Below, piece after piece: positions 11,200-22,600 of a DNA stretch of 64,000 nucleotides. Below the pieces are notes generated by a model. The model searched no databases. It was given only the letters and a program-made list of their open reading frames with translations, and was not told where the DNA came from. Both the position numbers and the translations under genes were made by a program. How positions within the stretch are numbered: position 1 is the stretch's first letter; the number at the start of each line of letters is the position of its first letter. This stretch comes from Xenoacremonium recifei (Eukaryota; Ascomycota; Sordariomycetes; Hypocreales; Nectriaceae): NCBI GenBank assembly GCA_012184525.1, contig WOFQ01000013.1, forward strand, positions 248,001 to 312,000, read 5' to 3'.

Positions 11200-12273
11200 A
11201 TGGCCCCCAAATCGTTCGAGGTCGGCGCCGGCATCCAGTATCACTTTCTCTCATCACAACTGCTCAAGCCTGTCTACCCTCCCAAAGACACCTCTTTGGC
11301 AGGAAAGACGGTAATCCTGACGGGCGGGAACCAGGGCATCGGCTTCGCAACCGCCCAGAGCTTGTTGGGATTTAACCTATCGCACCTCATCATTGCCGTC
11401 AGAACACCAGCGAAGGGCGAAGCTGCAGCCGACAAGCTGCGCCAGAAGCACCCAAAAGCCAATATTGAGATATGGCAACTCGATATGCTCTCGTACAAGA
11501 GCATCCAGGCTTTTGCGGAAAAGTGCAAGACACTTGACCGTATAGACCTTGCCATGCTCAACGCCGGGACTGCGGAACAGAAATTCAAGACCGGAACCGA
11601 AGGACACGAGATTATGTTCCAGGTGAACTACCTGTCCACCGTCCTGCTTGCATTTTTGCTTCTGCCGACACTCAAATCGAAAGCTCCAGCTGGAAGCCCC
11701 GGTCGCTTGACCATCACCAACTCGGGTACTTCAAGCGGAGCGAAGTTCCCCAACAAGAGCCAGGACCCTGTCCTGCCATTCTACGATGACAAGGACAAAT
11801 TCGATGGCATTGAGTCGTACTCAGCAAGCAAGGCACTTTCCCACTTCTGGATCCTCAAGCTTTCCGAGTTTGTGAAGGCGGACGATGTTGTGGTAAATCT
11901 CGTGGATCCTGGATTGGTCAAGGGGACCAGCTTACACCAAAATACGAACGTCATAGTCAAGGCCGTGGCTGCAGCGATCAAGTCGATGACCGGACGAACG
12001 GCCGAGCAGGGCGCCAGCTGTCTCATTAATGCCGCCGTGGTGCGCGGGAAGGAGTCGCATGGAAGTTATGTGATGGACTGGAAGATTGCATCGTGAGTCA
12101 AGCTCCCTTTCTCGACTGAAGGAATTGGAGACTGATATAAAGTATACAGGTACACGCCGGTCCTTTACACGCCCGAGGGCAAGAAGATGATCGACCGAAT
12201 CTGGAACGAGACGCTTGCCGAGCTTTCGTTCGCCAATATCGACGGAATTCTCGCGGCAATGTCTTCGAGCTAG
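11200..12273 (+). CDS. Short-chain dehydrogenase/reductase, two exons
   Basis: Predicted 338 aa; exons 11200-12092 and 12150-12273 with a 57-nt intron (GTGAGT donor, TATACAG acceptor). The junction restores MDWKIASYTPVLYTPEGKKM. The Rossmann start TVILTGGNQGIGFATAQ (about residues 37-53) is the TGxxxGIG cofactor loop. LAMLNAG matches the NNAG-type motif, NSGTSS supplies the catalytic Ser, and YSASK the Tyr-x-x-x-Lys pair. After the loop, AVRTPAKG places an Arg where NADP(H)-preferring members have a basic residue, so NADPH use is likely (inference). The length and C-terminal extension fit the retinol-dehydrogenase/WW-oxidoreductase-like SDRs common in fungi. It probably acts in the cytosol on a small carbonyl or alcohol of unknown identity. 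It diverges from the regulator gene. Confidence 0.9.
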
Positions 12274-14726
12274 GAGCGGCAATTAGAATGCGTTTGTTTC
12301 TGCACTCGGAGTAGATTTGCCGGTCCGGGGTCCGATCGGCGATTTTGACACGCGATGGCTTATCGATTGGGGAGCTGAACGGCATTGCGTGTGCCGAAAG
12401 TTCGAAGAGGGGATTATGGTTCTATTGTGGTTGAGTAATGGTCACGTTGTGCTTTCATATCATGGGTTGGTCTTTGCGTTGCATTTAATTATTTGTCTTG
12501 TTGATGAGCGAATGGGGTTTGGGGAATTCATGATAGAAGAACTTGGATTGAAGATCTTGGTCAGTGGAATAATAACGATATTGCTGCTCAATCCTTTGTA
12601 ATCCGGATGGATCACACGGACTGTTTCGCCAAAATAGAAACAGCGGGAGTGCTCTTTTGTCAAGTGATTGAATAATAACCATGGGTGACTCTGCCGTGTT
12701 CCGAGAACCAGCCCAGGAGGCGGCACGCCATTGGCGAAACACGGACCAGGAACTGGAAGGCCTTTGCCGCCTCTGCAGATCGGAATTCAGAAGGGCAGAT
12801 GGTGGTGTCGCAGGCCAAAACAGGGGGCGCCCACTCCCGAGAGCCCTACAGTACCAGCGACGGGCCGAGACGAAGTTAGCCAGCAGGGCAGGGCACGCAA
12901 GCAGGATCAGGCGCTGATGATGCAAATCCATTCGTTGACAGTGGGACGGGGTGGGTAAGGAAGGATTTCGTTCGGCATTGGTACGGGTTGGAATTGATGC
13001 CGGCTGTGATGTTCGCGATGCGGGTGAAGAAGAGGGACGAAGAGTCGTGCTGGCACTCTCAAAAAGGGCAGTAGCACTTGAGCTGTTTGTACAGGTACAT
13101 TCGTGCTTTCCTTGGATGAAGAGCACGTGCTCTGAAAACGGAGGCAGAGTAAACCTTCGCTGCGGAAGTTCCGCAGATTGCCCGACCTTGCAAGAGAGCC
13201 TGGAGTTGGTGTTTGGCGGTTCTCTGGCACTCTCCGGCGCAGCTCAGGGTCCTGGGTTTGCTTTTTCTTGGCCTCCAGTGCAGCAGCAGCAAGCCTGTGA
13301 CAGGCCACCAAACTACCGATCTTAGCGGCTGCGGCTCTGGACTGGACTCTTCTCCTCCTCCTCCTCCTCCACGGGGACGATCCTGGCGAGAATGTCTTGG
13401 CAACGGGCACAGATTCACAACCACCTGCCGTCTGGGCCTATCGCCTGCACACGAGGTCGAGCAGGCATCAAGTATCAGATATCAGCGTCGCGGTCAACAC
13501 CCTCCCTCATGGCTGATATGATCAATATCCATGCTCACAGTCCTCGTCGACACGCAGCCACCCCGTATTTGCGCCATTGGAGTCCAGGCTTTGTTTGTGC
13601 CTGTCACAACTCTGAAGACGCCCAGCGCCCAGCAGGCGTGCCGTTCGTTCCGATACATCAAACTCTGGCCTTCGCCAACTCGACGGCTTAGCCGGTTCGC
13701 CCACGTCGGTCTGGGTTCCACCCTCTGTCGGCGCCCAATTGCAAACCTGCTGCGGTCCACTGAGACAGCCCGCTGGAGAAGCCGTGAAGCCGTCTGTGAG
13801 AAGCTGAGGGACTGGCAGGCCTGCTGGCTTGGCCCAAGGCTGTCCGGGACCTGCATTGGATTTCTCACCAAGCCGAGTCCGTACGGGTTTGGGTACGTAC
13901 CCCGTCGCGCGCATACGAACGAAGCCGTCTTTGCCGTGCAGTCTGTCGCTGGATTGACTCGATTGCGTGTGCTTGACCGTTCGTTTTAACAACCGTAGTC
14001 CTTTTCTTCTCTTGACTGCATGCTTCCATCTCAGTGCTGTGTTGGATTTGGACTCACTCAGTGTTTGGTCGCTCCTTCTGCTGCCTGAGATTCCATTCAT
14101 TTTGTCTCTGCTCTACTAGACTTTGCCTTCCAATCCCGCCACTGACGCCCCGTCCCAAACTTACAGTGCTTAGCCTAGCTTACAGCGAGTCAAGCGCTAT
14201 ACCGGCATCCATTTCAGGCGCTGTTTCTGGCGGGACTCCGACCCGACTCTGGGGTTCGCTTCGGTTGGTCGCCTGCACTTCAAGACTTCCAATGCTTCCA
14301 CTCCAACATCCAACTTCAGCCTCAACAGACGCCTCCCCCGCGAATCTCCCAAGACGACTCCCTCGCAGCAGCCTCTCGACAGCACACGGCTAGAGGCTTA
14401 GTCAGGCGTAGATCTAGATCCAGCGCCCTCTTTTTACCCGGTCTCCCACTCCCGCGACGATCGCCGACCCGCCGCCGCCGTCTTCCTCTCCCTCGCTCGC
14501 CCCTCGATCGAGTGCGAGTTCGAGTTCGTGAGAGCCCAGTCCAGGGCTTCCTCGCTGTCGCTCTGCCGCATTTACCCAGCTGCTGCTCGACTGGCTCCTC
14601 GCCGCAGTGCTGCACCTCGATCACTGCCGTCGCCCCTCCTCGTCGCCCATCGCAGGCATTGTCGCCCACAAACACCAGTAATTGTGGCGCGAAGGCGCTC
14701 TCCGTTCCCCTCGGGGCCTCGAGGCC
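12274..14726. promoter_or_regulatory. Long gene-free leader/promoter of the OPT transporter
   Basis: 2.45 kb without a supportable gene. Overlapping short frames on both strands have no domains. A (CTC)n microsatellite lies at about 13349-13370, and pyrimidine-rich tracts increase toward the OPT start, as in long fungal 5' UTRs and core promoters. Nutrient-responsive transporters often have such upstream regions (general knowledge); I could not assign specific sites. Confidence 0.4.
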
Positions 14727-17445
14727 ATGGCGGAGAACGAAAAGACCACCGCCTCGGTATCGGGCGGCGGGATCTTGGGCGAGGACTTTGAGCCGCCCTC
14801 GGCGCCCATTCAGTTCGAGATGGGCGAGTATCCCACGCCCGTGACGGCCGACACAAACTCCGACTTCAACGAGACCTTCTCCTACGACGAAGACGACCTC
14901 CACGACTACCACACCACTGAGCAGGACCTCCACGTCACCGAAGATGACCTCCTCGAAGCCAAGGAACTCGCCTCCAAGTACACCCTCGACGACGTCCGTG
15001 ACATCATGGTTCGAGTCTACCGCGTGCACGAAAAGGACCCCAACTTCCCCTTCAGCGTCATCCAGAAGATCAAAGACTTCCTCGGCAACGACGCCGTCTT
15101 CGAAGAGCCCGAGAAGCACGAAAACCTGGTCCAGGAGATGAAGCTCGAGGCGGCGCTCATCACCAACAACAGCCCCTACGCCGAGGTCCGCGCCGTGGTC
15201 GCCAACAAGGACGACGTCACGATCCCCTGCTCGACCATCCGAAGCTGGGGCATTGGCCTCGCCTTCTCCGTCATGCTCGCCTTCACGAACCAGCTCTTCG
15301 ATATTCGACAGCCCGCGATCCGGATAATGGCCAACGTCGCCCAGTTGCTCGCATATCCCATCGGCAAGGGAGCCGAGCGCTGGTTGCCGGACTGGGGCTT
15401 CACCTTGTTCCGCACTCGACACTCGCTCAACCCGGGCCCCTTCTCCAAGAAGGAACACATGCTCATCACCATCATGGCCAATGTCGCCTACAACACCCCC
15501 TACACCAACTACATCATCTGGGTGCAATACCTGCCCCAGTACTTCAACCAACCCTATGCCTCGCACTTTGGCTACCAGGTCCTGATTGCTCTGAGCACCA
15601 ACTTCATTGGATACGGCATGGCTGGTATTTGCAGGCGGTTCCTCGTGTACCCCTCCTACTGCGTCTGGCCGGCCTCTCTGGTGACCATTGCCCTGAACGC
15701 CGCATTCCATAACGACACCAACCCTCCCGTGGAGGGACCGTTTGGATCAATATGGAGGATCTCGAGACTCAAGTTCTTCTACCTCATGTTCGCCGCCATG
15801 TTTGTCTGGTTCTGGTTCCCCAACTTCATCTGGACCTCGCTGTCCAACTTCAACTGGATCACCTGGATTGCTCCCCATAACCGCGAGCTCAACACCATTA
15901 CGGGATCCAACAACGGTCTGGGCGTGAACCCCTGGCCGACCTTCGACTGGAACGTGTTGCTCTGGGACTCGGCGGACCCCCTCATGGTGCCCTTCTTCAG
16001 CACCTTTAACCGATTCATTGGCGTTTTTATTTCTTTCTGGGTTGTTCTTGGGTTCTGGTACGGCAACGTCTACAACACAGGCTACCTCCCTATAAACAGC
16101 AACCGCGTCTACGATCACTTCGGCAACCTCTACAACGTCACGCTCGCAGTAGACAGCACAGGGCTCTTCGACCAAGAAAAGTACTCGGCGTACTCGCCCC
16201 CTTTCCTCGCAGCCGGCAACGTGGTCATCTACATGTTCTTCTTTGGCGTCTACTCCTCGACGCTCACCTACGCCATCCTCTATCACCGCAACGAGATCGT
16301 CATGGGTTTCAAGGGACTTTTCAACAGCTTTCGCAAGAAGCCCAAGAACGAGGAACTGCACGACCTAGACATCCACACTCGTCTCATGAAGGCGTACCCC
16401 GAGGTCCCGGAGTGGTGGTATCTGCTAACCCTAGTCGCGGCCATCACCTGCGGAATCTCAGGCATCGCAGCTTGGAGCACGCACACCTCACCAGGGGTCA
16501 TCTTCTACGGCCTCGCCCTCTGCGTTGTCTTCGTCATCCCCGTCGGCATCATCAAGGCCATGACGGGCATCGAAGTCACGCTCAACGTCCTCGCCGAGTT
16601 CATCGGCGGCTCCTTCGTCGAGGGCAACGCCCTGGCCATGAACTACTTCAAGTCCTTCGGCTACGTGACCTGCGCCCACGCCGTCATGTTCTCCAACGAT
16701 CTGAAGCTCGCCCACTACGTCAAGATCCCGCCGCGCTACACCTTCTCCGCCCAGATCATCGCCACCTTCATCAGCACTTTCATCTGCGTCGGCGTGCTCA
16801 ACTTCCAGATGACGGCCATCGACGACGTGTGTACGCCTGATGCACGCTTCAAGCTTACGTGTCCTGGCGTCAACACCTTCTTCACGGCTTCGGTGCTGTG
16901 GGGGACGGTTGGGCCGAAGAAGATCTGGGGGCATAACGGCCAGTATAGCGAGATGCTTCTTGGCTTTCCCCTTGGCATCGCCATTGTCTTTATTGTCTGG
17001 GCTATCAACAAGCGCTTCCCGAAGTCGACTTGGATCCGCCAGATCCATCCCGTGGCCATCATGTACGGCGGCATCGTGTGGGCGCCGTATAACATGTCGT
17101 ACGTGTGGCCATCCGTGCCCATCGCGTACTTCTCCTGGATCTTCCTCAAGTCGCGCTTCCTCGGCCTGTGGTCCAAGGTACGTCCCCCCCTTTCTCCCCC
17201 CTTACACCTTTATCCTCCTCCGCCACTCACCTCTCCCGCAGTACAACTTCGTGCTCTCCGCAGCCTGGTCCTGCGGCATCGCCATCGCCGGCATCATCAT
17301 CTTCTTCACGCTCCAGTACAACGGCACCGACTTCGAGTGGTGGGGCAACACCGTCGCCTACCAGGGCTGCGAGGACGATGCCTGCCCGCTGCATCCCTTG
17401 GCGGATGGGGAGTACTTTGGCCCGCGGATAGGGGAGTTTTCATGA
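14727..17445 (+). CDS. OPT-family oligopeptide transporter, two exons
   Basis: Predicted 884 aa from exons 14727-17177 and 17242-17445, with a 64-nt intron (GTACGT donor, pyrimidine-rich tract, CCGCAG acceptor). The ATG at 14727 is chosen because the 15 codons before it lack a preceding ATG and family similarity begins after it. A long acidic cytosolic N-terminus (about residues 1-165) precedes roughly 12-16 membrane segments. Diagnostic motifs are HSLNPGPFSKKEHMLIT (the NPG motif of OPT proteins), the loop with SPGVIFYGLALCVVF, EFIGG, and AVMFSNDLKLAHYVKIPPR. The C-terminus ends in a hydrophobic segment and an acidic tail. Family members import tetra-/pentapeptides or related conjugates with protons at the plasma membrane; the substrate here is inferred. 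High GC3 produces a long antisense open frame over exon 1 that I do not accept. Confidence 0.93.
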
Positions 17446-17740
17446 GACACCACTGTGATGACGATGATGATCTGGGCATTTTTTAAACTGGGCTAGCGAC
17501 TGATTTTTACTTGGGACTGGGGCGGAGAGGTGTTTTGGGAAAAAAGGGGGAAAATCTCGGTGTTCATTTTATACCAGCGAGGGACATAGATGGCGGGATA
17601 TTAGTATGGCTCTTCATGCAGCTGTTGCAACGTATAATAAAGCTGGAAGATGCAAATCATGTTTATTTTTATCGTTTCATCAGTTGTAATTCGCCGACCC
17701 TTTCACCCCGTCTAATTCTTTTGCCATTATTTCCACATCC

Positions 17741-19197
17741 TTACTGGTCCAGCTTTGCCAAGGCCTCCTCGACAGTCTGGCCCGTCAACCTAAACAAAAA
17801 TTAGCATCACTCACACCCATCGTCAATCCCAACAAGACTCACTTCTCAAACACCTCGCGGTACTTCTTCGTCGTCTCGCTGACAACATCCGCCGGCAACT
17901 CAACCTGCACACCATCAGCACACCAACCTTAGCCCCTCTCTCTCTCACAAAACTCACCCCAGGCTTTCCCTTGAGTCCATGGGACGTCAAGTAATCCCGG
18001 ATAAACTGCTTGTCATAGCTCGGCTGCTCCACGCCGACCTGCACGGGCGCGGGCCAGAAGCGCGAGGAGTCGGGGGTGAGGACCTCGTCGACGAGGATGA
18101 TCTCGTCGGTGGCTTCGTCGAGGCCGAATTCCATCTTGGTGTCGGCGAGGATGATGCCGCGCTCGAGCTGGGCGGGCATGTTAGTGATGGATAGGGGGGG
18201 ATAATGGGAGAGGGGGGGAGGCGTACAGCGTAGGCGTGGGCGGTCTTGTAGACCTTCAGGGCAAGCGCCTCGATCTTGCTGGCGTATTTGTCGCCGACGA
18301 TCTTGGCGGCTTGCTCGGGTGTGATGTTCTCGTCCTTCTCGCCCAGGGGGGCCTTGGTCGAGGGCTAAAGTCTGTCAGTATTTATCACTGCTAGAGTCTC
18401 AGCTGTAGGATACTGACGGTGTAGATGGGGCCACCGGGGAATTCCTGGCAGCGCTGGAGGCCAGCGGGCATGGAAAGCCCGTGGACGGTGCCGTGCTTGG
18501 AGTACCTATACGATAACGGTTAAGAAGGCTCTCCTTTCGAGAGGGGTGATAGACTCACTCGTTCCAAGCTGAACCGGTGATATAACCTCGGACTATAACA
18601 GTCATTCAGCAAATAGAGCGCTAGAATGAGGACATCAAGAGGGAACACATACCAATAACCTCAATAGGGAATACCTTCAGCGAGCGGATCTGCATGCACC
18701 GGCCTCGAAGCGCCGCTCTCTCCTCAGGGGTCACGACAGGGACCGGAGGAGGATCCAGACTCAAGACATGGTGCTTGAGCTCAGGCACCTTCTCACCAAG
18801 GACCTTGAACCAGTGTGCTAGATTCCATGCCCATCAGCTTCAGTTCGGCATATAACAAATACGAAGCCATTTGTCTACAAATCGACCCCTGATTGAGGTC
18901 GACCAGAAGAGTAACTGCGTTGGAAGGTGAGCTACTGACCTGAAATCTGGCACAGCACAAAGCCCTTGTACGGAATGCCGTTGGAGAGGATCTCATCGTA
19001 GGCCGAGACACGGTCCGTCACGGCCATGAGAAGGGACTTGTCATCGATTGTGAACAGCTCTCTCACCTTGCCACTATTCAGCACCGTCAGTCCTAACCGC
19101 CCACTCAAACACTTTCATGAAAGCAGAAAACAACCACATACCTTGCAACCTTAGGCAAAGACTTCAGGTCAATCGAAGTCACCGCGGTCGACGACAT
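17741..19197 (-). CDS. ade1: SAICAR synthase (purine biosynthesis), nine exons
   Basis: Predicted 311 aa, phosphoribosylaminoimidazole-succinocarboxamide synthase: CAIR + aspartate + ATP to SAICAR, in the cytosol. Exons (minus): 19197-19142, 19073-18940, 18817-18653, 18592-18559, 18505-18418, 18364-18227, 18167-17958, 17904-17843, 17789-17741. Introns are 53-68 nt except intron 2 (122 nt). All eight junctions keep frame and the total is an exact multiple of three. Family motifs in order: SGKVREL (ATP loop), AVTDRVSAYDEIL, SAHWFKVL, VIVRGYITGSAWNEY, ILADTKMEFGLD, and VDEVLTPDSSRFWP. The length is normal for a monofunctional fungal enzyme. The high intron density contrasts with its neighbours. 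Its promoter lies in the 495-bp spacer shared with the 3' end of the NRPS-like gene. Confidence 0.95.
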
Positions 19198-19692
19198 CCT
19201 GACGCCTCTGTTGTAAAAGCTGTGGAGTTCTTCGATACTCTGGTATTCGCAAGAATTCTGCCCAAACCTGCAGACACTGCACAATATCGGCTTTTATACC
19301 AAAATCCCGGTCAACACGAATTTATTTCAGGACAAGAGGCCAGATGGAACTTACAGCGAGAGTAGAAACGATGACTAGGTGGGGGCCGACTTCGCTGGAG
19401 AATTTGCGTAAAGCTTCAGACTCAGTGAAGTTTATTAGCGCTCACGTGATGGAGCCGTCTTTCGGTGATCAGCTGACTGGACTTGAGGTTTCCAGCATTC
19501 GCGATGCAGGAATTATTGAGTCTGGGCGATCAAAAGATTAAAGAGAGGAAGTTTTCGGAGCAACGCGGGGTGTCGTTTTTGGAGTAAGCGAGCAGTGAGC
19601 AAGTGAGACGTCTGTGCGACTCCGATTTCACGTGTGATAGATACTGTGAGAGGATTTCGTAACTCTGCATCTACCGGTGTCTTCCATTCATA
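19198..19692. promoter_or_regulatory. SAICAR-synthase promoter / NRPS-like gene 3' flank
   Basis: A 495-bp spacer. It contains two CACGTG E-box palindromes, at 19443-19448 and 19629-19634. E-boxes of this type are bound by bHLH factors such as Cbf1/Pho4-type proteins in fungi; relevance here is inferred from the sequence only. No gene is seen inside. Confidence 0.35.
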
Positions 19693-22600
19693 TTATGGCC
19701 TATCTACAGACTGTTGGCTCCTATTTCCCGGCTGCTGAGATAGTCTGGACTGCGATCCGGCGGGCGACACTTCGCTAGGGCTCGCAAATACACCCCTCGG
19801 GCGATTGAAACTCATCGGGCTCATGATCGCTTCTTCCTCTGCAATCGACTCCTCACTAATCTCCTTTGAGCCTCCGGTTCCATCCCAGCTCGCACTGACA
19901 CGATGCCGTATCATTTTGAGTGCCTGCATGCTTGGTTTTCGAAGATTCTTTTTCCATCCGGGGGACTTGGGCGTCCATGAAAGATTGTCAGATGAGGAAC
20001 GGAAGTGCAAGCTTCTTCGCTTCGTGGAAACGGAGAGGCCGCTCGCTGAGTGGTGGGTGAGAAGAATACTCTCGAATTGAGACACCATGGTTGGATGAGC
20101 GAGGATGGTCTCTGGGTCGAGGTGAACAGATGCAATCCCCGGCATGGAAAGAGATGGCAGTGACTTGTTAAGAGCTGCGGCGAGAAGGTGGGCCGACAGA
20201 AGAGAGCTCGAGATCTTGTAGAAAGGCGTTTGGGGCATATCTGGCTCTGGAATCTTAGACATGGAGGACCCAAAAACGTCGTTCCACGCCTGGGTGATGG
20301 CGGTCTGAAGTGCAACGCGTTTATCGTTCGGAACGAAGAAATCCATCGGCAAGTGCACCTCACTGTCAGGCGGCGCTTCGAGAGGGATCCTTCTTTGATA
20401 CTGGGATATCTCGCCCGCGCTGGGAATTGCCGCGTGACTCATGCTGTCAGAGCTACTCATTGTCAAGACGGCCTTGACGAGAAGATGCAGCGCTGTCTCG
20501 GCCAGGACGCCGTTCACACGGTCCTCTGGAAACCGAATCGCAATATTGACTCTCTCAGACGTTTCCATCGTAGAACAAATCAAGAGATCAGGAATATCTT
20601 GTGTCTCGGGCTCGATGGTTTGGCACGTCAACGTTGTACTCCCCATGTTCAGCGTGGTCGCTGGATCGAACGTCTGCTGAGGGCGATGCTGTACCACTGT
20701 GCTGAAGCGTTTCCAAGAGGGCCAATCCGTACAACTTCGAGTTGTATCAGCTAGTCCAAGGGCTTCGTAAGGCCGGCTGGCCACTCGGTTCCCCTGTATA
20801 TACTGCATCAAGTCCAGAGGAGTACTCAAGATAGGGGGGAATAGCACGCGAATTGGGATCGTGTTTGACATAGGCCCAGGCAGCGATTCTAGGGTGAGGG
20901 ATTCCGGAACGAGAATGTTGTACCCTGTCACCACTTCGCCGAAAACAACGTCGCTTTGAGCAGCCAAGGTCGCTAAGACTAGTGCCCAAGCAGCCTTTAT
21001 GATCGTGTCAAAGGTAAGACCAAAATCATCCGCAGGTCTCACTTGTATCGTTTCTTGAACGGTTGCAATCTTCGAAGTTGGAAGAGGCGGCTTGTGGTAG
21101 GTGACAACTTCTGTCATCTGAGCACCTTGAAGATGGCGTCTCCAAAACGCGATGCCAGCTCCTTTCGTTGATTCCGCTGCTCGCATATACTCGAAAAAGC
21201 CTGGCCTCGTAATCGATGTTCCGGGGTCTTCATACAGCGCTATGAGGTCTTGAACAAGTATAGACACCAAAGAAGCATCAACTTGCGCCTTGTCCAGCCT
21301 CATGATCAACTTGCACTGTTCTCCTGCATCGAGAAACGTGAAACTTGTGACAGGTTCCTCAGGTCTAAATTGAAGGTCTTGGTCTTGCTGAATTATGTCG
21401 GCTGCAAAAGAATCAAGTATCTGCGGCGGACTCGAGATCCTATGAAAGGCCGGCTGGAAGGAGTTATGAAGGACCTGAAGTACTTGATGTCCCTGTATTG
21501 CGAAACCTGTGCGGAGGACAGTGTGAACGCGCGCAAGTGCCGCACATGCAGATTCGAGCCGCTGGTGAGGCACGGCACTGTTAAAGCTAAAAGTCAAATG
21601 GAAGATGTCGGCACGGTTTTTCAGCATACCCAACTCAAGGTTGCGGATCTGCGATGGCGATGCCTCTGCGATGTCGACGATTTCCTCCTGAGGAATTTGC
21701 ATCTGGGAAGCAACATCCCGGATGAAGTCTGGGGAGATACCGTTGAAACCTTTTCTTGCTCCGGATGTGCTATCCCGACGCACCTCAGAAGGAGGAATGG
21801 GCCGACAAATTTCTGTGAGAGAAACACCAGCCAGGACATCTGCGATCGAAAGCTGAAGCCCTGCCTTGCGACACTCCACAGCCATCTCTGCGACGAGATA
21901 TCTGTCACCCCCGAGCGAGAGGAAGTTACTCGTTCCTTTGATCTCAGTGGGAGAAATGAATAGCACACCAGCCCAGACTGCTCTCATGGCTTCCTCTATT
22001 TGTGTCAGAGGAGGGGGTTTCCGTGACAAGGCAGGGTGCTGAACTGCCACCGGATTCGGGACCTTGGCTATGTCAAGAAGTTGAGAGACAGAGAGAGATG
22101 ACGCCATTCTCTGCAACTTTCTGCGGTTGATCTTGAGTGAAGTCGAAATAGGGAAGTGTCTGATGGGTATGTAGACCGAAGGTATTGAGTGTGCTGGGAT
22201 CGGGCGAGGCCCTTCTAAAGACTTCTCGAGAAGTCTTTTAGCGATGAAAGCACGTTCTTTGACTGCTGTGCTAAGATTGAGTAGGTCCTCTGGGCCGTGG
22301 AACGTGATATCTCCAAGCTCAAGGAATGCGGCAAGAAGAAGAGTGCCATCGTTCGCCGTTATCGTATCGACAACGACGTCAGTCCCCTGACCCATTGTGC
22401 GTCGCAAATACTGTTCAACCTCCACAACGTTAACCCTCCACCCATCAACCATGATCTCATCGCGGACGCTGGAGACGAATTCTATCCTTCCGTTGTCTAG
22501 ATATCGTGCCTGGTGCCCTGTCTTCACACATTGAGAAAGATCTCTTTCCAAAGAGTTGATGTATGGTTCTGCAGCATAAAGAGGTTCGCCCGGAACGCAG

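Noticed and set aside
12485..13410. Two overlapping minus-strand frames upstream of the OPT gene
   Set aside because: Poly-Arg and Ser-rich translations over microsatellite DNA; no domain and no splice support.
14322..15710. 462-codon open frame antisense to the OPT transporter
   Set aside because: It is a mirror of a GC3-rich coding exon; composition (Val/Gly/Glu-rich) and lack of domains mark it as a shadow.
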